Of a stretch of 64,000 nt of DNA, positions 29,263-41,359 are shown piece after piece; the first letter of the stretch is position 1; every line of letters starts with the position of its first letter. The stretch is from Isoetes taiwanensis (lineage: Eukaryota; Streptophyta; Lycopodiopsida; Isoetales; Isoetaceae): assembly GCA_021234155.1 (NCBI GenBank), contig JAJEKV010000062.1, positions 6,604,432-6,668,431 on the forward strand, given 5' to 3'. The notes beneath the pieces were generated by a model that made no database searches, was not told the DNA's origin, and saw only the letters and a list, made by a program, of their open reading frames with translations. The position numbers and the translations under genes were made by a program.

Positions 29263-31506
29263 TGTGTAATACTTGGATAACACGACAAAACAACTTTGGC
29301 CTAGATCCTTAGTTAAAAACTGGCATTCTTGATATGGGGCATGCTAGGGGGTGTGGTCCAGAGAAGAAAATAACTAAGGCAATGGGGACATTTGGGAAAC
29401 AATGGTTACAAGGCAAGGGCATGATATTTTTAATCGACCATTAAAAGCTAAAGACGAGGGAGATATTTTACAAGGGAATGATATTTTCTAAGGAAAAGGG
29501 AGACATCGAAATTACACCTTAAGGGCTACTATTTTTACATCAAAAAGGTAAGGATCGGGTACAGAGCATGAATCCTGACTGCAATTCTGGCAGCAACAAA
29601 CCTTAGTCTTCAATCCGGCACCTGCCGCATCCGGGGAGCTGTAAATCTTGTATTTCGGTTTCAAGGCAAATTGGTTCCTGGTCGCTGTTGCCCAAATCCG
29701 ACCTGCAACTCCTTGATTTAGCTGAAGTCTTGTAGGCGGAGCTTCTGGGTCTGTTCTGTCTGCAGGCTTTCCTGATAAGCCTGAGATTGTATCGAGTTCT
29801 AATCCTTGGTGTTTGTGATTGAGCCCATAACCGTTGTAGATTGGTTTGATCCTGTGCTGAAGGGAGAATAGGCCTGGATCATTTCCTTTCACTGTTTCCC
29901 TTGGAAATTGTCTTGGTTCTTCTCTGGATCCGGTTGGGTGGAGAACTGGATGCCCAAACCCATTGGTTGTGGAAACCAACGCGATTGTTCATATATAAAG
30001 ACATTTTCTTTATCTTGCCGATTCAATTGTTGTAGAATTCGTTTTTTAAGTTTCCCTTAAAGCGTATCAATTCTCTACCTTGTGATGTGCTTTTACATTT
30101 AATATAAGGAAAAACCATGTTTGTCTGGTAGTTAACTTCTTGCAGCCACAAAAGTATATAATGGAAACTAGCATCCTCTACTCTTGATGTGCTTGATATT
30201 CAAAAAATGTTCAACATGAACTAGGTTAGCAGACCACTTCACTCTAACCATTGTAAATTAATGCACCATCTTATTCGGGAGGGCATTGATCTAGTAATGT
30301 TCACAACTTGATGTGTATAGTTCAAGGAGGGCCAGACAAAAACTTGTCAAATAAAGCATTTGACATTGTTGGGCTACTGATCATGGCCTATAGTAAACCC
30401 TTCGAGAACTACATTTTTAATACAATAGGAGAGATGGAGACTTGGATGCGGTAGGATCAAAGACAAAAGCCTAGAACTTTATATATGATGAAGACTCCAA
30501 TATGTAGATGTTAACCTAACATTTTTTTAGATCGACCATATGCTTCTCAAGGCTTGATGCACTATGCAATGCAACCTGCCAGTTCTGCCCAACTCTTCAG
30601 GCATTGTTGAACATGAGCAGATCATAGGTCTGCTGATAATATTCATGCGGGCCATGACTCTGCTCATTTAGCCATGTGAGTAGTAATCTTGTTGCAATAA
30701 TGTCCAAAAGTAGACACCAAGGTAAAAGGTATTACATTAATCGCTTTTCCACGTGAATTGGCATTGACTTTCTTGATTTTAGTTTCCTATGCTCTTCTTT
30801 TAGGAGGAACAACAAATATAGGAGTTTTTCAACTTTGAAGACATGAAGATGATGCCTTACCTCAATGCTGGTATCTAGAAAGCAATTTTTTTACGCTCTT
30901 CTGGGTTGTTTTGATGACTTCTGTACAGATTAAAATGTTTGTTCGACTGATTTGAAAGCTGATAATGCGAGTTTCTTTGTTGTCCCTGGCAAAATCCATA
31001 TTCTTTAGAGATATGCAGCATACTTTTCTAGGCACACAAATATGGATAAGACAGCCTAAAGTGTATGAGACATTATGAATAAAAGCTTTAGATGTGTATG
31101 TTATTATCTATCTAGCTTCATATCAAATATGAATACTCAGAAGAAATGCATTTAATATATAATTACTTCTAAATAAAGTTGGACTACAATCACAAAGTAT
31201 CTAAAATGATACAAAAATGTTGTCCAGTGATGGTCCTAAATGCATTTGCTCAAAGATAGTCACTTAGAACTACAATTAAATCTAATCTGACCTGTATAAT
31301 TAGGGACTGCACTTCTATAATCCCTAACGTTTCCCCAAATTCTCGTTCCTCAAATGTTCTATCCAGATTCCTATTGTTTGCATTGGTCAGAGAACCATAA
31401 ATAAGCCATTATACTTACCTCTGGATAAGCTACATGACAATCACAAGTATCTTTTAAAAAATATAACCTTATTCGACAGAAGAAGAGGACGAACATCCAT
31501 AGCTTC
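29263..31506. other. no supported gene; one 155-codon minus frame and a TATA-like site
   Basis: A minus-strand frame at 29979-29512 encodes a Gln/Pro/Asn-rich peptide ending in a Cys-rich tail (KVCCCQNCSQDSC) with no known domain. Its base composition resembles a retrotransposon leader more than a gene. TATATAAAG lies at about 29991 (+) with no frame downstream. Confidence 0.4.
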
Positions 31507-31743
31507 TCAGCTAGTGTTTTCAGAATCTAACACTTCCACTTCAGTAAACCTAGCCAATATCTTCGGCAAGGAGTCAGCCCTCACAATCTCTAGACTAAAA
31601 TCAAGAAATGGTTCAACAGTGTTAGAACAATTGCAAAAGCCTTTGAGAAGTTTGCATGCACTTCCGATTCTCCCCCTGCTGCCAACCGAAAAATGCAAAT
31701 TGCATATCCACCTTCCACTCATTTGCAAGGAAATCTCTACCAT
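31507..31743 (-). CDS. unrecognised exon-like frame
   Basis: The minus frame encodes 78 residues with balanced composition (SGRWICNLHFSVGSRGRIGS, LDFSLEIVRADSLPKILARF) and ends in a stop. It looks like the C-terminal exon of a protein rather than random sequence, but I cannot name the family. No upstream exon was identified. Confidence 0.3.
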   Translation of the reverse strand: MVEISLQMSGRWICNLHFSVGSRGRIGSACKLLKGFCNCSNTVEPFLDFSLEIVRADSLPKILARFTEVEVLDSENTS

Positions 31744-32856
31744 AAAGTGTCACAAACGCAACAAATCCCAAATAATCACATCCATCTATTTAGATATGCC
31801 ATAGAATATTACACTCAAATAAAATCGAGGCCTTCCATAATTCAACCGCCCTTACAACAAAACGGTTGCCCTCCCTATGGCCAACCCAAAAAATGCCACA
31901 TAAAATAAGGTAATCTTTCATTCTAGGTTGCCCGACAATCTTCATATATTAGTTGCTCCCCAGTGTTTAACGCCCCCAATATTTTGCGGCCAAGCTATCT
32001 CGGCCTTAGATATATAGGGTTTGTTAGATGTATAGGGTTAGTTAGCTAGATCATCCAACTTTTAAGTCAAACCTGAGCCGTTAACTTTCAGAGTTTGATC
32101 CACGACATACATTAAAACATTACAAGAAGTTTATCGCGGCGGCCAAGGCCGCCTCGAACATTTCTCTTTACTGACTCGCTTACATAGATGGTTGTGTGAC
32201 GTTCGACTTGCTGCCAATTTAAAATTAAAATCAAACATGTGCTACTCACCAATGTTGCTTTTATTTTTTATGAACTAGTTGGAAGGGGGGGAGGAGGAGA
32301 TGGGCTTGAGGTTGTTGGACACAAACAATGAGGAGAGTTAAGAGTAAGCATATGTAACATAGTGGCATAGTGGCATGTGTAACAAAGTAAGATAGGATCA
32401 TCTAAATAACAATTGCCCATTCTCACTAGCTTATCCAGTCCACCATATGATACAATAGCATCTTTATTGGCATCATTCCCACTTTAACTGCAGAAGCTAT
32501 CACGTAATAGACTCCAAGATAGCTGAAGAGAAAACTAGTATTTATAGACACCATATCACTTATGCTAATAAACCAAGAGCACTTTTTGGATGTGATGTGA
32601 TATTCAAGCAGAACTTGTTGCTTCATCTAGAAACTCAACCATCTTTAGACCACCCAACTTTTTCACAGATTTGCACAGTTCCACCATCAAGTGAAGAATT
32701 GCAAATTTATAAAAAATAAATGGAGCTACGTAATGATAGTAAAAGTAACTATTGGAGTCAGAAATTTCAATAGAAAACACTACATAAGCATACCAGCCCA
32801 TCAAGAATGCAAACAGCTAAAAATTCATAAATTCAGTTCCATTTCTTCTCTATTCC
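31744..32856. other. no supported gene; one degraded short-repeat copy
   Basis: GGTTGCCCTCCCTATGGCCA at about 31863 is an inverted, diverged copy of the dispersed short repeat at 1840. GCGGCCAAGGCCGC at about 32140 is a small GC-rich hairpin. The rest is AT-rich. Confidence 0.45.
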
Positions 32857-33549
32857 TTGGTGGCGATAAGCAATAATTCAAGCATGTGGCAATTAAATAA
32901 AAAGGAGTTGTATTCAGTTAAAGAATTATACAAGGCTCTTATACAAAAGAAACCATCTAGAGCAGGATTTTTGTGGCAATGTGAAGAGGAAAAGTTGGCA
33001 GAAATATGTGCAGAAGGATGGACAAGTTATACTGCTAACAAAATTAAAACTTTTAGATGGATTGCTGCACATCAAAGTTTGCCTACAAATCAAAAAAGGT
33101 CCAAATATAACAAGACAGTTTCTAGTCTATACCTTCAATGTGGTGAAGTGGAAATTTCAAATCATGTGTTTACATGTTCATGGCTGATAGAATTCTGGAG
33201 TTGGTCTTCCTAGATAAACAAAGGAGCTCAAACCGATCTAAATCTGCTAAGTTTCTGGGATGCAAAGAGTAAAATTAAAAACACCACAAGAATCTTGAGC
33301 TGTTGGGTGATCTGGCTACACAGAAACAGAGTAGTCATAAACAAACAATCCCCTTCAATTATATGGCTAAAACAGGCTTTCATTGATATCATACAAATTA
33401 TTGCAATAGCGCACAAAATGTTAAAAGGGAAGAAATATGATCCAGCCTGGAATACTTTGGGGAAATTCTATGGCTTGCATGATTTTTATCTAACTAATCT
33501 AATAATCTCTGATGATGTTTTACACAGATGCACAGAGGAGACTCAATAG
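32857..33549 (+). pseudogene. LINE ORF2 C-terminal fragment (zinc-binding region)
   Basis: One frame with a single internal TAG (33211-33213) encodes LYSVKELYKALIQKKPS, KIKTFRWIAAHQSLPTNQK, LQCGEVEISNHVFTCSWLIE and CWVIWLHRNRVVIN. This is the usual order of the zf-RVT region of plant LINE ORF2. It is clearly diverged from the 20-23 kb LINE, so it is a separate older insertion. The 5' part, including RT, is absent. Confidence 0.8.
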
Positions 33550-34924
33550 AGTTGGTAGTATGGATCGAGCAATGGGAGTAGCAGGAAATTCAGATGATGA
33601 AGAATCCCAATTGTCCAGGACTGAACTCGAAGAGATATTTATTCGCTTAAGCAGGAGGTAATACATGCCAAGGCAATTAAGAAAGTCCTGAAAAGAGGAG
33701 AGGTATGGAGATTCAATAGCCTTAAGCCATTTTTCACAAATCTTTACCATAAATGGCGTGAGAAAAAAGAGAAGCACATGTCATGTCCTTATCTTTGTCT
33801 TGCATGCATGTTCTAAGAAGCAAATTTGGCATTATTTTGCTAAACTGATCACATTATGCAAGAAACAAGTAGAAAGATCTAACAGCTAAGAAGAACATGG
33901 GAAAGAGCAATTCTGGGATGGGATATTGAAAAAAAAACTTTGAAGTCAAGGATTTGGATTTGAAAATCATGGAAAATGCCCGGGAAAGCTTGAATGCTTT
34001 CAGTTTTCTTCCAAAAGAGTAGAGGTGAGAAAGAGTGCTGAGGACGAAAAATTTTTTGGCGGAAGTAAAGCGGCGTCATCTATATTTTCTTGGCAGAGTT
34101 CCTGCAAGACAAGTTCTTGTGGTTTCTTATGGCGTTGAGCGGCTTGCCTAGTTTAGTGTTTATTGTTGTCTTTTCAATCTTTTGTTAAATTGCTTTCATC
34201 ATTTTTTTTTTTTTTATCAAGATTTGTAACAACTACCAATTCCTCCAACCTAGATTAACCACATGCGCAAACTAGTTGAGGGCAACCCCTAGTGCGAAAG
34301 CACCTTCTTCTTTATATCATTATGGTTTTTCTTAGATTTCTCTTTAACTACATTTCATATTTTAATATCAAATGTGCCTAACAGGTTCAGAAAATTGATG
34401 CCATATCGATGTGTACACCATTATATGAACAGTCTTACTAATGGTTCATATGCTACACATCGTGGTTTTTGATTTTTTTTTTGCTTCCCAGCAAAAAAAC
34501 ACAAGAACTGCCATAACACACCCAAACAAACTTTTGAAAAAAAAAAAAAAAAAAGATAAAAATTTAATGTAAAAATTTTTTTTGGTGTGTATAAACATTT
34601 TTTTTGGTGTGTTTTTTTTTTTTTTGGTGTGTTTTTTTGGTGTGTTTTTTTGTTTTTTTTTAATTAAATAATTTCATATAAGAAAATCATAAAACATAAA
34701 GCATAAGAGACAACTTAAAATGCAATTTGCTCATGCACAAATGTATGTGCTTTAAATTATTTGGAGACATACAAAGCTGTCATATGGAAGCATACAAAAC
34801 ATCTTTTATTTAGTTGGCCACTCTCTGAATAGCAAAACACCAAGAGCACAATGTTCTAGACACAACTCTATGCACCCATGGTCTGTGGGTGCTCTCGGAA
34901 AGCATAGTCAATCCTTTTAAGGTT
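33550..34924. other. no supported gene; low-complexity tracts
   Basis: Contains a T run (34204-34216), an A run near 34540 and a T-rich GGTGTG series at 34574-34650. GAGGGCAACCCCTAGTGCG at about 34282 is a further copy of the dispersed short repeat. Confidence 0.5.
34322..34386. repeat. direct repeat flanking the HUH pseudogene, left copy
   Basis: CTTAGATTTCTCTTTAAC followed by ACATTTCATATTTTAATATC and AATGTGCCTA resembles 37385-37446 at roughly 80 percent by eye. The two copies lie on either side of the HUH pseudogene in the same orientation. Confidence 0.4.
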
Positions 34925-36290
34925 TCAGACTAAAAGAGCACGAACACGGTTCATCTCAGCCCTGAACACACGTCGCTCACGTGTGGAGACTTTCACGCGT
35001 TCATCGTCCATAGCAGTGAAGCATTCCTCAAGAATATCATACACATTTTTTAATGAAACTTGCAGCTCTAAGATGTTCCTTCCTGCATGCTTCGCCATCT
35101 CCAATGCATCAAAAAATGGGCCATTCTCAACGTCTAGAACATTCTCTAATGCATTATCAATTTCCTTTTGCTCATCAATCGAGCCATCAGAATCAACATC
35201 TATGAAGGGGGTAAAGAGTGATTCACTAACTTCATCAATGTCCTTGTTTGCACCTACACACATGAACAAGTAATTCGTCAATAATATGATAAAATAATAA
35301 AAATAGAGAAAATACTACATATTCAAAAAACGCATTACTATGCCTAAGAAATAGATAAAGAATGATCTTTAAAATTTAAGGGGATGTAATCTTGGAAGGA
35401 GTGAAATCGGTTCCTCGGTGGAAAGAAGGTGGGGTCTCTTGTTCATACTAGTGTCCTCCACGTGCAAGGTTCCCGGAATCTGCGGTCATAACCATCATCA
35501 AGAGAATCACCGCTTTCAGGACTAGAGAGGGGAGTGCATGAGCCATCAAGCTCATCTAATTTTACGGCATCGTTCTCATCATCCCAAACCCTTAGCCTTC
35601 TTTTCCCCACTCTGCATGGGAACAACGTCACTAGGTAGACCATAGATAACGCAGCAGTACATCTTTGATGGAGGCCCGAGTGGGTGGAGGGTCAAGCGCC
35701 ATGCCGCTTCAACTCGCTCTTGGCTAATGTGTGCGGGATTGGATGGGAGCACCCAAGCACTAGATAGAATAAACTTTTCGGTTCTTAACATCCGTGCTAT
35801 GGTGTAGCACAAACTAGGGGTTTTTTGCTTTTTCCATGGTACAATATGAAATGCTTGGCGCTGCATCAAGTTTCGATTGTCTAGCGTGACACAATCCTTG
35901 ATTTCACCTGCTCCATATAAGGCATACTTATTCTTGCCTTTCTCCATTTCTCCGCAGACAACCCCTTTGGCATAGTACTTAAAATGCATTTTGCCCATAT
36001 CCTTAAGGCAATATCCAAGCATGCCGTCGAAACAATGCAAGCGTGCAGGTCCTTTAGGGCCTTGCACATGATTATTGGCCAGTGGGGTTTATGCTCAACC
36101 CAATCCGGAGCATGCTTGAGACGGAGTTGACTGAATTAGGGTTGTCATCTCCATCCCGAAAACACACCGCAGATGCAAATGGTCCAACTCCCGATCCCCG
36201 CCCGCGTGAAACCATTTCGCTATGCAATCCTTGTCAAGAAACCTGCACACCTTCAAGTATATTTCCTCCTGTATGTCCCAAATCTAGAAT
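34925..36290 (-). pseudogene. HUH-endonuclease (Rep-type) pseudogene, Replitron-like
   Basis: On the minus strand one frame from about 36290 encodes VCRFLDKDCIAKWF, then the HUH motif in DHLHLRCVF (HLHLR at 36181-36167). After two stops (36097-36095, 36091-36089) the same frame continues with HCFDGMLGYCLKDMGKMHF. There YCLK (36013-36002) matches the YxxK catalytic motif of Rep endonucleases, about 56 residues after the histidines. Downstream come KYALYGAGEIKDCVTL, NLMQRQAFH and a W-x-LP ... R ... W ... HP region to 35579. A one-base slip leads into an acidic segment (WDDENDAVKLDELDG). A last exon-like block (35257-34925), after GTGTAG, is acidic with a probable coiled coil. Rep proteins nick and join single-stranded DNA through the tyrosine. 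No helicase is seen, unlike Helitrons or CRESS-virus Reps. A viral Rep insertion is the alternative. Confidence 0.55.
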
Positions 36291-38249
36291 GCTTACTGAC
36301 GCTTTAAGTCAAGGGACACTAGAAGCCCGTGGAACTAGGCTTCTTCCTTTGCTTTGTTGGCTTTGGGATATTTTTCCCTCAAGAAGCCTTTCTTCGGGCC
36401 CCCGAGCCATCCCCTCCTTTCCTCAACGTTTTTTTTCTCGCTCTTACTAACCTAGCAAACTATTGATTTTTCTCGCTTCGCCAAGATATCATGAAGAGTT
36501 ATCTTTTCTTTGGCCCGCCCTCTTCCTCCCAATGATTAAAGGTTTTTGGGCTAAAGGTGCATCGTGTTCTTCCTCTTCCTCAACAAAGCCGGATTTATGG
36601 AAATAAGGGGCTGCAAAAAGAAGAAAACTTGCATCCAACGCTTCTAGCAAGATAAAATGAGCCGCTTTCCTAAAATCCGCCATCTAAGCAAACTCTCGGC
36701 ACATGCAAAGCAGACTTTCTGCCAACGAAAATTCATTGTGGTCTAGAGGCTTGGCTGGAAAGGAACAGGTTTGATTTGGATTTGATTTCAATGTGAGAAA
36801 TGGTGCTTGGAAAATAACAAAGGTTTGATTTGATTTCAAGATGAAGAATGTAACAAACCCAAGGTGATGGCAGGCCTGAGTTGTAATGGGCCATGGTAGA
36901 TGTGTTCAAGTGGAGGATCTCGATCCCAGAATCGTAAAGAAACTCCGATCTTCGGGATTGTAAATGGGTGTTTTGTGAATAGGAAAGGGCCGAAATGGAT
37001 TGTTCGAGCGCATCTAAGCTTTAAAAATCTCAACCAAAATTAACTTCTACCAAAAAGAAACTCGACCCAAATATGGATCCATCGCTAAACTCGATTTTTT
37101 TGTGAAATTGGTCATTCAATTGGTTTGGCCTTAAATTGGTTTAATAAACCTGCGGGCTATTTTTTTAAAAAGCTGATCGCCACGGTTTTGATGGACGATG
37201 GTCATGCCGACATAATTAGAACCCCAAATTAGAACCCTAAATTTAAAACAATGGTTTAAAACAAAAAACATTTCCAATGGTTCCAAAAAAACCCCAAACA
37301 ACCATGCCAATGGTTAACCAAGGCATTTTTCAATTTTTCTTTTTCTTTCCCCCACCAAAAATCGAAATAATCATTTGGGAACCTTATAGCTTTGCTTAGA
37401 ATTCTCTTATATTGCATTTCATGTTTTAATATCTAATGTGCTTATAAACTTCCACGTTTTTAGTTTGGTATTTGTGGAGGTGCTTGTGGCAATGGTTTGT
37501 GCTAAGATTTTAGTCTGTATCGTATTAGAAATCATATATTTGGAGGGATTTGAGCAGCTTATTTGCATTTAGTGGTGATGTTTTCTTTGTATACATTTTT
37601 AGAATGTTTTTTAGGGCATAGAGATAAGAGTGCACGCCGCTTTCTTTTTTTGGCAGGCGAGCAGGTGAGGGATTTTCGTTGAGGCAGCAGATCAAGGTTT
37701 TCAGCCATAAGCCCCTCAGGTTGGCCTTGTCTTGAGCCCGGTGGAGCTATGGTTTTTGTGTTACGCTTATCCATATTGATGCTTCAGTTTTGAATAGGAA
37801 ATATATCGATTCTCTTGTTCTTTCTATCATTTAAGCATTGTGAAGATTATCTTAATGGGCACATTGAAAAATCATGTTGTGCTTGAATCTTCCGCTCCCA
37901 GATGATCGCGGGCTCGCGTTATTTGCAAGCACCCCCGGCTATCCGGAGACATTATCGCAGTTGTTCCGCGGCGGGCTCGGTGCCTTCACATCACGATCAA
38001 AGACGATTTCTTGATGTGTCTTTCAACATAGCTAATAGTCTTCCTGCTGATTTGTAAGGCCCATGGGATCTGGTTGATTGCGACGACAAAGCCTGAAGGT
38101 AAACCCTAAAAGCGAGGCCTTGTGGTTTCTGAGCTCTCAAAACTTGTTGTGCGGTCATTCCCTCAACCATAACAAAGAAGTGAGCCGGGCATTGCGGTTT
38201 TTCTTCCGAGTTTGGTTCGCTTCTCGAGGTGAAGAGGCCGTGCGGGAGG
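36291..38249. other. no supported gene
   Basis: Includes the right flanking repeat (37385-37446: CTTAGAATTCTCTTATAT, GCATTTCATGTTTTAATATC). A minus frame at 36683-36489 (MADFRKAAHFILLEALDASF, then an acidic run) precedes the HUH pseudogene and could be its N-terminal exon, but no motif supports this. Confidence 0.4.
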
Positions 38250-39249
38250 ATGATCATTAGCGCATGGCCCCTTCCGGGCGCTGCCGGGGAAGGGCTGCCT
38301 CGGGGAACTTTTTGGTTCTTTGGGGTCCTTACTCTCCGTTCGTGGAGGCGGCCTTGTAAGGTCCTCCGCCTTGCTTGACTTGTCGGGATCCTTTGCTGCC
38401 AACAACGCTGCCCAAACTGCTCTCATCGCTAACTCCTTGATTGAAATCTTGTCCGGAAATTCAAAAAATTGGCCGATATTTTGGTGAAGACTTAGGAAGC
38501 TAGGCCGGCAAAAAATCAGAATTTAATTTTATAGTAATGCATTAATTAGCTTTAATTTATGAATGCCTTGCTACCGCGAAAAGAAACTCGAACTACATAG
38601 GAAGGAGGGCAGATCCAACTCCATTCCATCATATCCGCTTGCTTCACCTTCCCAAGTGTAGCTTCTCGCCACGTCCCAAGTGCAAAAGACCAAAACTAGG
38701 CCTCCAAAATGCAAATCCTTCAAGAACCCGGGACAACTCATGTGGTTTATGCTTCAAGGCCCTATTCTTGTTAGATTCACTGGGACCTTCGCGCCACGCC
38801 TTGAAGTAGAGGGAGGGGAGGGGGGTGTTGATGCCTAAAAAACCCCAAAAAGCGCCTTTGCCCCAAAAGTCCTTTCCCAAAGGCCCTGTTGTGGCCAGAA
38901 GACCACCCCTTCTCCCAGAAGCGCCAAAGTAGCTCATGTCCAGCACCCTCGTAGTCAATTGACATGAGAGGTGGATGTTGAATATTGCCATGTAGGGCGT
39001 ACACATTTCTTTCTCATGCAATACTGACCGTGTAACTTGGTCCCTAAGGTAATTTTGCCATTTCGGACGAGGTGGTGAAGTCGAATCTCCGTTCTCCATT
39101 CTGGGGTTTCCGCTGTGCCCGAACGACAAAACACTTCAGTTTCTACACGGTCGCTCGCAGGACGCTCCGTGGTTTGCTAACATCTCCTGGACCAATCTTG
39201 GAATTTTTTGGACCTATGGTGCCTGTGCTTTCAGCACGCAACCGATTTT

Positions 39250-39318
39250 TGCAGGATCCGTGGTGATGCCTTCTTTACTAACCACATGACCCAAAAGAAC
39301 ACCGGACACAACCACCCC
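39250..39318 (-). pseudogene. stub of Ty3/gypsy RT, unit 1
   Basis: The minus strand repeats the last 65 bp of the RT fragment at 14 kb (GGTGTTCTTTTGGGTCATGT through CACGGATCCTGCAAAA). It breaks at the same point (about 14627 equivalent), where the unit continues with CACAACCACCCCAATT. Confidence 0.85.
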
Positions 39319-39329
39319 AATTCTTGGTC

Positions 39330-40110
39330 CACACCTAAAAACAACAGTAACAAAAAAACCACATGTCGTTGTTCCAAAAAATCTATATGTGGTTATGTGG
39401 AGGTGTGGTTTATTACGGCGGCGGTGTAGTTTTTTTTATGGAGCTATAGTTTTTTTTTTTTTTGAAGATGTGGTCTTTTTTTGAGGTGTTGTTTTTTTAA
39501 AAGAAGTGTTGCTTATTTTTTCGAGGGGATGTTGTTTTTAAGAAGGTGTTGTTTTTTGAGGTGTAGTTTATAACTAGGTGTAGTTTTAAGTAGTCATTTT
39601 TTATGGAAGTATAGTTTTTTTAAGTGTGGTTTATAAGGAGGTATAGTTTTTAAGTGGTTGTTTTTTAAGGAAGTATGGTTTTCTGAAGTGGTATGATTTT
39701 TTTCAATCGAGGTGTTGTTTTTTGAGGTGTCGTTTATAAGCGGGTGTAGTTTTTAAATGGCTGTTTTTTAAAGAAGTAAGGTTTTTTGAAGTGTGGTTTA
39801 TAAGCGGGTGTAGTAGTTTTAAGTGGTGCTTTTTTAATGCAAAAGATGGTTTTTTGAAGTGGTGTAGTTTATAACTAGGTGTAGTTTTTAAGAAGCTATT
39901 TTTTAAGGAAGTATGATTTTTTTAGGTGTGGTTTATATAACTAGGTATAGTTTTAAGTAGGCTGTTTTTTAAAGTAAGTATAGTTTTTGAGGGTGTGGTT
40001 TTAAGTAGGTGTAGTTTTAAGTGGTGTTTTTTTTTTAGTGTGGTTTTCTCAAGTGGTGTAGTTTTTATTTAGCTATTTCTTAAGGAAGTATGGTTTTTGA
40101 GGCTATTTCT
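39330..40110. repeat. T-rich degenerate tandem repeat (TGTAGTTTTTAAG), unit 1
   Basis: Irregular copies of G-GTGTAGTTTTTAAGTGG, GAAGTATGGTTTTT and GTGTGGTTTATAAG alternate over 0.8 kb at 20-40 bp spacing. The + strand is almost free of C. The same tract, with many small indels, is at 47475-48230. Confidence 0.8.
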
Positions 40111-40223
40111 TAAGCAAAGCAACCGCCACCGGAATAGTGTTTGTGTGCTCAACTTTGGGAATGTATCGTATTGTTTTACATTCGTGAAAAATTCGTGAAA
40201 AATAACTTCAACGGTTAGATCCA

Positions 40224-41106
40224 ACATGGCTCAAACATGCCACATGGGCTCCAACATGCCAAATAGGTGCCAACATGCCAAGGTGGCTCAAGCATGCCAC
40301 CTAGGCACCAACATGCCACCCAGGCTCCAACATGCCACGTGGGCTCCAACATTTCACCTAGGATCCAACCTTCCAAGCTTGCTCTTGGATGCCACCTGGG
40401 CTCCAACATGCCACCTAGGCTCAAACATGCCAAGGTGGCTCAAACATGCCACATGGGCTTCATGCCACCTAGGCTCCAACATGTCAAGGTGGCTCAAACA
40501 TGCCATGTGGGCTCCAACATGCCACCCAGGCTCCAACCTCGCTAATTTGGCTCAAGCATGCCGCCTAGGCACCAACACGCCACCAAGGCTCAAAACATGC
40601 CAAGGTGGCTCAAACATGCCATGCGGGTCCAACATGCCACCTATGCCAAGGTGGCTCAAACATGCCACCTAGCTCCAACATGCCACCTAGGGCTCAAACA
40701 TGCCAAGGTGTATGCCACGCGAGCTCCAACATGCTAAGGTGGCTCAAAAATGCCATGCGGACTCCTACATGCCACACAGGCTCCAACATTCCAAGGTGGC
40801 TCAAACATGCACGTGGGCTCCAACATACCACCTAGGCCCAACATGCCACCTAGGCTCAAACATGCCAAGGTGGCTCAAACATGCCACATAGGTCCAACAT
40901 GCCAAGGTGGCTCAAACATGCCACGGGCTTCCAACATGCCACCTGGGCTATAACATGCCACCTAGGTTTCCAACATGCCACCTAGGCTCAAACATGCCAA
41001 GGTGTCTAAAACATGTCACGCGGGCTCCAACATGCCAAGGTGGCTCAAACATGCCATGGGCCCCTACATGCCACGCGGGCTCCAACATGCCAAGGTGGCT
41101 CAAACC
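40224..41106. repeat. 19-bp minisatellite block 1, unit 1
   Basis: Units of 19 bp share the core ACATGCCA. Three main forms alternate: CAACATGCCACCTAGGCTC, AAACATGCCAAGGTGGCTC and CAACATGCCACGTGGGCTC. Three units make 57 bp, so all frames stay open with a 19-residue period (for example NMPPRLQHAKVAQTCHLGS). Predicted proteins here are artefacts of period and composition. There are no unique spacers. Confidence 0.93.
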
Positions 41107-41359
41107 ACGAAGCATCCGCGCACCGCTTAGAAAGCCAAGTGTTTTGTCATTTTCGTGTAGTACACGGTCATTTTTTGCAACGAAAGAGGCATGAACGCGT
41201 GACATGGCATCATTCCGCAACCACCTCCTAGGCCAATTGACTACGAACGTGTTGGACATGAGCTACTTTGGCACTTCTTGGAGAAGGGGTGGTCCTTTGC
41301 CCATAAAACTTGGTCCCCAGAGTAATGTCAATGCTCTAAGTCCATTGGAAGAGTCCATT
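41107..41359. repeat. spacer related to the 1.1-kb segment
   Basis: ACCACGAAGCATCC, AAGTGTTTTGTCATTTT, GCAACGAAAGAGGCATGAAC and CAATTGACTACGAACGTG show that this 250-bp spacer is a diverged piece of the 1.1-kb segment found at 14.8 and 46 kb. It splits the minisatellite into two blocks. Confidence 0.75.

Noticed and set aside
29512-29979. 155-codon minus frame with a Cys-rich tail
   Set aside because: No domain, splice context or homologous copy in the window; composition is like a transposon leader.
29985-30000. TATATAAAG as a promoter
   Set aside because: No gene or LTR structure lies downstream; kept only as a remark.
34925-36290. Helitron
   Set aside because: No helicase region, and no CTRR-with-hairpin terminus was found on scanning. 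The motif is HUH with a single-tyrosine YxxK rather than the two-tyrosine Helitron type.
36082-36450. 122-codon plus frame opposite the HUH pseudogene
   Set aside because: The minus strand carries recognisable motifs, so the plus frame is its shadow.
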